From: Pseudonocardia sp. 73-21
GTDB taxonomy: Bacteria > Actinomycetota > Actinomycetes > Mycobacteriales > Pseudonocardiaceae
Length of the DNA: 45,348 nucleotides
Assembly: GCF_001899645.1 (NCBI RefSeq)
Contig: NZ_MKVV01000053.1
Location: 91,425-136,772 of the forward strand
Direction of reading: 5' to 3'
Below, piece by piece: positions 44,010-45,348 of this stretch (positions within the stretch are counted from its first letter, which is position 1; the number at the start of each line of letters is the position of its first letter). The position numbers and the translations under genes were made by a program. The notes beneath the pieces are model-generated. The model worked only from the letters and a program-made list of their open reading frames with translations, searched no databases and had not been told where the DNA came from.

Positions 44010-44347
44010 AACCTGGCGATATAGCGGGTTATCATCAGGTTGCCCATTGGGCCCAAGTCCAAGTCCTACTGAGCGGGTTTGCTTACGAAGCTGAGGTTCG
44101 GCGAATACTCGCCGGCTTGAGAACGTGGGCTCGCTGCGGAAGATGCGCGCACCCCGCCGGCCGCCACACCACCTGGGGGCCGCTCCTCCAACCCTCGCCT
44201 GCCGTCTCCAAGAACCTGACGCTCAGCGAGGGCAGTAACTCTACGTGCGCCTCGGGCGCTGATTGGGAGCACTGTCGCAGATGTCAAGGTAATGTAATTG
44301 ATTCGTGCAGCATCTGCTACCTACTGTACTAGATCATCTTCGAGGCG
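44010..44347. other. Gap with no convincing gene; composition changes here
   Basis: This stretch carries only a weak plus-strand frame (44006-44332, 108 codons), whose product has several C-x2-C pairs (CGRC, CRRC, CSIC) but no pattern I recognise, and whose codon use is unlike the rest of the window. From here rightward A+T is clearly higher. No tRNA, terminator or direct repeat that would mark an attachment site was identified. Confidence 0.5.
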
Positions 44348-45007
44348 CTATGCACTACATGCCGAGAACCGAGTTATAACGAATGATTTCGGCCGATCAA
44401 CGGACTCGCGTATCTCGAAATTCCCAAACTGAGGCCCGGGTGGCGTGGAGAGCGGCCATTGGAGATGGCAAGCGTCGACCTGCCATGTGTTGCCATTCTG
44501 GGTGACTTTCGTCATCTTGAAGAAGGAGTAGCCCCATTCGTTGGAAATCTTTTTGTGCAGCGCTGAGATGGCATCGGGATCGCAGATGTTATTTGGTCCC
44601 ACTTCGACTGCCACGAACTGCGTACGAGCATCCGGCGTCATCATCCACGCACATGCTTTGTAGCCGCCCGAACCGACGACGTCCTCGATAAATGCCTGGG
44701 TAAGTGACTGAGGACTCTCCGAGCCGTCGGCTACTGGCGCAGCGGGTTGACTACTTGAGTGGTCGAAGTTAGAAAAGATTCCTGAGAGCAGAGACGACAC
44801 TCCTCCGCTAGTCCACGCAATCACTACGAAGACTATGGCCGCGATAATCACTAGGCAACCGACGAGCCCAGTGGCCCCATCACCGGAAGATGAGCCACCG
44901 CTATACGTACCGGGTGGGTTGGTTGGATTTTGGTACCGCTGCATCTTTTCGCGGTGTTGCCGTTCACGAAAAGAGTCGGTGCTGCCCCATGGATCGCTCG
45001 CTCCCAT
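44348..45007 (-). CDS. Single-pass membrane protein, unknown function
   Basis: 219 residues from ATG 45007, supported by GGAGG six bases upstream. A polar N-terminus (about 45 residues, rich in S, G and Q) precedes one membrane helix (GLVGCLVIIAAIVFVVIAW), then an outside domain of about 135 residues with cysteines (YKACAWMMTPD, NNICDPD, VDACHLQW, FSACSA) that could form disulphides. The layout resembles actinomycete exported DUF-type proteins, but I cannot name a family. Codon use is less GC-biased than in genes to the left, suggesting a different origin. Confidence 0.72.
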   Translation of the reverse strand: MGASDPWGSTDSFRERQHREKMQRYQNPTNPPGTYSGGSSSGDGATGLVGCLVIIAAIVFVVIAWTSGGVSSLLSGIFSNFDHSSSQPAAPVADGSESPQSLTQAFIEDVVGSGGYKACAWMMTPDARTQFVAVEVGPNNICDPDAISALHKKISNEWGYSFFKMTKVTQNGNTWQVDACHLQWPLSTPPGPQFGNFEIRESVDRPKSFVITRFSACSA

Positions 45008-45086
45008 GCTTGACCTCCGGTTCTCGTTGCGGCTTTATAGAGTACTGGAGTCGGGTTCGCCAGGGCACGTGTCCAGCCTCCCATCT

Positions 45087-45348
45087 TCAGTTTCGTGGAA
45101 CGACAAGGATGGCTGGCTCGTTCGGCATCAGGTCCGAAGTTGTGAGCGTCACCCGGTACCCATCGCCAGCAATCCTCTGAGCTCGCCGCACGTACGAGAT
45201 GTCGAATGGGAAGCCTTGAAGCTGCGCCGATGCAACACACCCTGTCTCAAGCAGAAATATCTCCTCCTTAAGCATCGCATCGGCCTTCGGCGGCTCTTCC
45301 GGATTTAGAGTGCGAGTGCCCCGCAGTGCAGTAGCGACCGGAGCCGGT
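45087..45348 (-). CDS. Partial gene at right edge, unknown function
   Basis: Reading leftward from the window edge the frame is open for about 86 codons to the stop at 45087, without a compelling start inside the window (ATG 45275 is internal at best). The product includes LLETGCVASAQLQGFPFDIS and a C-terminal DLMPNEPAILVVPRN, which look protein-like rather than random. No family is recognised. It would lie upstream of the membrane protein on the same strand. Low-to-moderate confidence. Confidence 0.4.
   Translation of the reverse strand, partial: PAPVATALRGTRTLNPEEPPKADAMLKEEIFLLETGCVASAQLQGFPFDISYVRRAQRIAGDGYRVTLTTSDLMPNEPAILVVPRN

Noticed and set aside
44006..44332. Plus-strand frame of 108 codons with several C-x2-C pairs
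   Set aside because: Spacing of cysteines fits no zinc-ribbon pattern I know, codon use is not coding-like and no ribosome site is seen; recorded only as part of the gap.
44851..45240. Minus-strand frame of 129 codons at the right end
   Set aside because: Overlaps the start region of the membrane protein, which has a good ribosome site, and overlaps the more protein-like partial frame ending at 45087.
1..45348. tRNA, rRNA, insertion sequence or integrase as an element anchor
   Set aside because: Looked for tRNA T-arm and acceptor patterns and for transposase or recombinase motifs among the frames; none was found in the window.

Overview
The window comes from a high-GC actinomycete. Start codons are often GTG, third codon positions are almost all G or C, and genes overlap by four bases (ATGA or GTGA). 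Pseudonocardiales or a close relative is my inference; no rRNA, tRNA or other marker settles it. The window reads as accessory DNA: a large anti-phage island joined to a mobilisation module and a Tad-type pilus cluster. No CRISPR array, tRNA gene, transposase or integrase was seen.

Left part, 1-24.9 kb: defence island. On the minus strand lie a Cas10/Cmr2-like palm protein with an intact GGDD motif and no HD domain, and a RAMP (Cas7-like) protein running off the left edge. Across a divergent control region packed with GTTGA/TCAAC half-sites, a plus-strand operon of seven genes begins: an HTH-adenine methylase-specificity fusion; a protein of about 2,070 residues joining a Ser/Thr kinase, a DExH helicase, a DUF1998 zinc domain and a terminal nuclease-like domain; a SNF2-family helicase resembling DISARM DrmD; an Eco57I-like adenine methylase with an apparent one-base frameshift; an SMC-like ATPase with a zinc hook; a small HEPN-like protein; and a DUF262/DUF1524 (GmrSD-type) nuclease. 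A convergent gene fuses a RelE/ParE-like domain to a UvrD-family helicase. Methylases plus a DUF1998 helicase and a SNF2 helicase recall class 1 DISARM, but DrmC is absent, the helicase carries a kinase, and Cas10/RAMP genes sit alongside. I read this as a DISARM-related composite locus. Self-methylation, ATP-driven DNA sensing, kinase signalling, a possible Cas10-made nucleotide signal and several nuclease arms may act together, but that model is inference.

Middle, 24.9-28.2 kb: mobilisation. Two adjacent perfect hairpins (candidate oriT) precede a MobC-like protein, a histidine-triad relaxase and two unknown genes.

28.2-39.2 kb: a 13-gene minus-strand Tad/Flp pilus operon. It encodes a lipoprotein, a secreted protein, a SAF-domain CpaB-like protein, a TadZ-like ATPase, TadA, TadB, TadC, a tiny candidate Flp pilin, three TadE/TadG-like pseudopilins, a large LysM-BTAD membrane protein and the prepilin peptidase. 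Most junctions overlap, so tight translational coupling is likely.

39.4-43.7 kb: plasmid/ICE-type cargo: a primase-polymerase, a membrane protein, a DUF2786 protein, a SLOG-like nucleotide-binding protein and an XRE-TPR regulator. From about 44.0 kb the DNA becomes visibly richer in A+T and holds a membrane protein and a partial gene at the right edge. This may be an element boundary or a separate insertion.
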